Below, in pieces: positions 61,989 through 64,000 of a DNA stretch of 64,000 bases; the stretch's first letter is position 1, and every line of letters begins with the position of its first letter. Location of the stretch: contig CP136067.1 of NCBI GenBank assembly GCA_032622095.1, positions 127,011,030 through 127,075,029 on the forward strand, read 5' to 3'. The DNA is from Siphonodentalium dalli (taxonomy: Eukaryota; Mollusca; Scaphopoda; Gadilida; Siphonodentaliidae). The notes beneath the pieces are model-generated. The model was not told where the DNA came from. It worked only from the letters and a program-made list of their open reading frames with translations, and did not search any database. The translations under genes were made by a program, and so were the position numbers.

Positions 61989-62183
61989 CTTGCCCGGTGA
62001 TTGATGGTTACGAGATACGTCAGATGGGTGCACAACAGTATTGTGTCAAACACGATGGCGTGGAGAAGACGTGGGCTGACGCTGTCGCGGATTGCGCCGT
62101 CAATGATGCACACCTCCTTGTTTTGGAAAATCAAGCCATGTTCGATGCCGTGGATGAACTGTTGGCGGAACATGGTAGCGATC
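61989..62183 (+). CDS. exon: N-terminal half of a C-type lectin-like domain
   Basis: The exon has a good acceptor ('TTACGTTTCCATACAG', AG at 61987-61988) and a donor C|GTGAGT (GT at 62184-62185). It is 195 nt and phase 1 at both ends, so it continues the frame of the Thr-rich exon. After the split codon it begins 'CPVIDGYEI', with Cys at 1, 18 and 35, 'KTWADAVADC' (Trp28 to Cys35), then 'DAHLLVLENQAMFDAVDELL'. This is the first half of a long-form C-type lectin fold: the extra N-terminal Cys, the W..A...C helix and the L(L/V) strand. The sugar- and calcium-binding half (WIGL, EPN/QPD, WND) is not present by 64000, so the gene continues off the window and ligand specificity cannot be told. Confidence 0.8.
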
Positions 62184-62313
62184 GTGAGTATATATTGCAC
62201 GTGGTCATGTTAGACAAATTGAGGGATTACACCCCTAACATTTGTACGGGGTGTAGTGATTGTAAACCCTAAAGCCACATATCAGTTTATTATAGCGTGG
62301 TGTTTCGGCATGG

Positions 62314-62512
62314 ACCTAGTGGGACTACAGCTGGGATGGTGGCTTCGTTGCGGTGCAATTGTTTCAACTTTCTATTTCTATCCACAAACTCCACCATTTG
62401 AAGCAAACAACGTTGGGCCAAAGCTGGGATGGGGGCTTTGTTACGGTGGAATTGTTCCAACTTTCTAGTTCTAACCACAAACTGCACCAATTGAATCAAA
62501 CCAACGTTCCAA
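62314..62512. repeat. two-copy tandem repeat, ~100-bp unit
   Basis: 'AGCTGGGATGG.GGCTT.GTT', 'CGGTG.AATTGTT.CAACTTTC' and 'CCACAAACT.CACCA.TTGAA' occur near 62331 and again near 62421. The frames on both strands are translations of it. Confidence 0.8.
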
Positions 62513-62832
62513 ATACAACTGAATATTTATGCACGTCGAAGATAAATTATATCCATTTTTGGGGGTGAACATTAGAAGTGGCCTGTACATATAAAACGGT
62601 ACCAAATAAGGGTCCCCGTTCAACTAACAGAATAGGTGTTTCTAGTCATGAAAATAAAGCTGATGAGGTATCACCAGTTGAAGCAAGATCAATCAGATAA
62701 CGTGGTTTATTGGTGGTTTGCCTTCTTTGGTAAATAGCGACTATGACATTGAAACGCCACAAGATAAACCAAAACTAAAAACCAAATAATCCGATAATTG
62801 TCGTACATTGAGAGTGCAAGAGCTCTTGTAAA

Positions 62833-63155
62833 ATGCTATCCAAACCGATGTTTGCTGAGTTGTGTAAACTGACAATTGCCCCTGAACAAAAACAATCCTT
62901 GACAAGGGAAATTAAATCTGCAATGGATAAAGCTGTTGGGCAAATTGTTGCCTCATTACCAGAGAAACTTTTCATATGCATGAAATGTTTCACGGAGTCT
63001 CATCAATTAGAGGTTGATTCTCTTAAAGAACAGATCAACATTAAAGATCAACGATACCTTGCGCTAACTTAAAAGGTTGTTAATCTTGAGAGTGAACTTC
63101 AGAGCGAAATAAAGAATTACGAGCAACATGACAGGAACAATATCCTCAGGTTCTT
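62833..63155 (+). mobile_element. LINE ORF1 coiled-coil fragment (relic)
   Basis: The plus-strand frame from 62833 is acidic/basic and helical ('LTREIKSAMDKAVGQIV', 'EVDSLKEQINIKDQRY'). After a stop at 63070-63072 it continues in the same frame with 'KVVNLESELQSEI', 'NYEQHDRNNILRF'. A coiled coil ending in EQ.(S/D)R.NN(I/L)R is the hallmark of ORF1-type RNA-binding proteins of non-LTR elements, just before the RNA-recognition fold. Only this piece is visible. Confidence 0.7.
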
Positions 63156-63159
63156 AACC

Positions 63160-64000
63160 TTCCCCGTTGCTATGGAAACCAGTAGCTCATCGGTACTAAA
63201 TAAAGAAAGCATGATTCAAGTAATATTCCAGTAATATTTCTTATTTCGAAAGCAGGAATTAAGACACACTAGAATAATGATATTGATCAAATTGGGTATC
63301 AACTAATGATGTTGAATACATTAGCTCATAATATAGTATCCATTCATTCGACATTTCTTCATCATCTTTAATAACACGACAATTCGGTACAAAACATGAT
63401 TGTGACTGAGTACCTAAATGCGCGCGTTTTGCCTTGATGATTCTGAAGAATGAGGCTTGATCTACTTTTTTTCAAATGTATCTATCTGATTTCTGCAATC
63501 GTCAAGAAAAATGTTGTGATCACTTGCGATATTCTTATCGGAATTCACATGTGGTACGTTTGTATGTCATTCACACTGCGTTGCTGGTATAATATATTGG
63601 TCGACCTGCTGAATCCAAATGGTTCTGGCATTAGTTACCTCACGGTGCAGCGCACTGCCGGCCGAGTGTGACAATCCAAAAATTATTAGTGTCCAATCAA
63701 ATGGATGCACGTGACCATTACTTCCCAAATTTAACGTGGTCATATTGTTTGCTGATTATTTGGGGTGACAGACATTTGCTTGTTATTGTCCAATCAGTTA
63801 GATACACGCGATACCTCCAAAACACATGTGGCCAGACTTCATGAATAATAACTTCGTTCTAATCCTTTAATCATCATTTAGATTCTTAACTAATATTATT
63901 CCTGTCAGGAACCCTTAAATTTTGTTGATGAATATTCATGGTGACAGACCTGTGCATAATTTATTAAAACACTGTCTTATGAACCATGTTTTTTCGACCA
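63160..64000. other. unassigned sequence, weak ~100-bp repeats
   Basis: 'TGTCCAATCA' with 'GATGCACGTGACC' near 63690 and 'TGTCCAATCAGTTAGATACA' near 63786, plus 'GGTGACAGAC' at about 63762 and 63939, suggest a diverged duplication. The missing second half of the lectin domain was looked for and not seen. Confidence 0.45.

Noticed and set aside
62184-64000. Second half of the C-type lectin domain
   Set aside because: No WIGL, EPN/QPD or WND-like segment with splice sites could be read. The only nearby frames are a tandem repeat and a LINE ORF1 relic.

Overview
The window looks like nuclear DNA of a marine invertebrate, most likely a lophotrochozoan such as a mollusc. This is inferred from the AT-rich, repeat-dense sequence, GTAAGT-type splice donors, Penelope-like, L2/CR1/Jockey-like and BEL/Pao relics, many MITEs, and the ATACATGTAC-rich style. 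No marker fixes the species. There is no operon structure, and I saw no rRNA, tRNA or CRISPR. Almost every long open frame is a shadow of a microsatellite or minisatellite.

The one host gene I can support runs on the + strand for about 41 kb, from 20822 past the right edge. Exon 1 (20822-21083) has a signal peptide and a short cysteine-containing, PAN/apple-like segment. Two Thr/Ser/Ala/Pro-rich exons follow (35706-36008 and 55279-56232). Then comes an exon with the N-terminal half of a C-type lectin domain (61989-62183). Every visible junction is phase 1, and each internal exon is a multiple of three. The four exons therefore join in frame into a secreted, mucin-stalked lectin of at least about 570 residues. 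The rest of the lectin fold should lie beyond position 64000.

Layout: 0.6-1.0 kb LINE relic; 1-2 kb, 4-5.9 kb and 9.7-10.4 kb tandem repeats; 6.3-7.5 kb inverted pair of RTE-like tails; 15.1-15.8 kb Penelope-like RT relic beside a 60-bp-arm palindrome; 16.56-16.95 kb piggyBac-type MITE; 20.4-23.1 kb inverted repeat enclosing exon 1; 23.2-27.2 kb segmental duplications, one carrying a TA-flanked MITE; 27.2-28.1 kb 163-bp array; 30.0-31.35 kb TCA/ATC microsatellite; 32.6-35.4 kb decayed LINE on the minus strand; 37.0-39.3 kb satellites; 40-49 kb LINE end plus at least six inverted-repeat elements; 50.6-52.7 kb strand-switching minisatellite and 180-bp satellite; 52.9-53.3 kb BEL/Pao relic; 55-56 kb Thr-rich exon; 58.9-59.3 kb RTE-like tail; 62-63 kb lectin exon and LINE ORF1 relic.

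All calls come from reading the sequence by eye. Exon structure, element families and repeat periods are inferences without database or RNA support.
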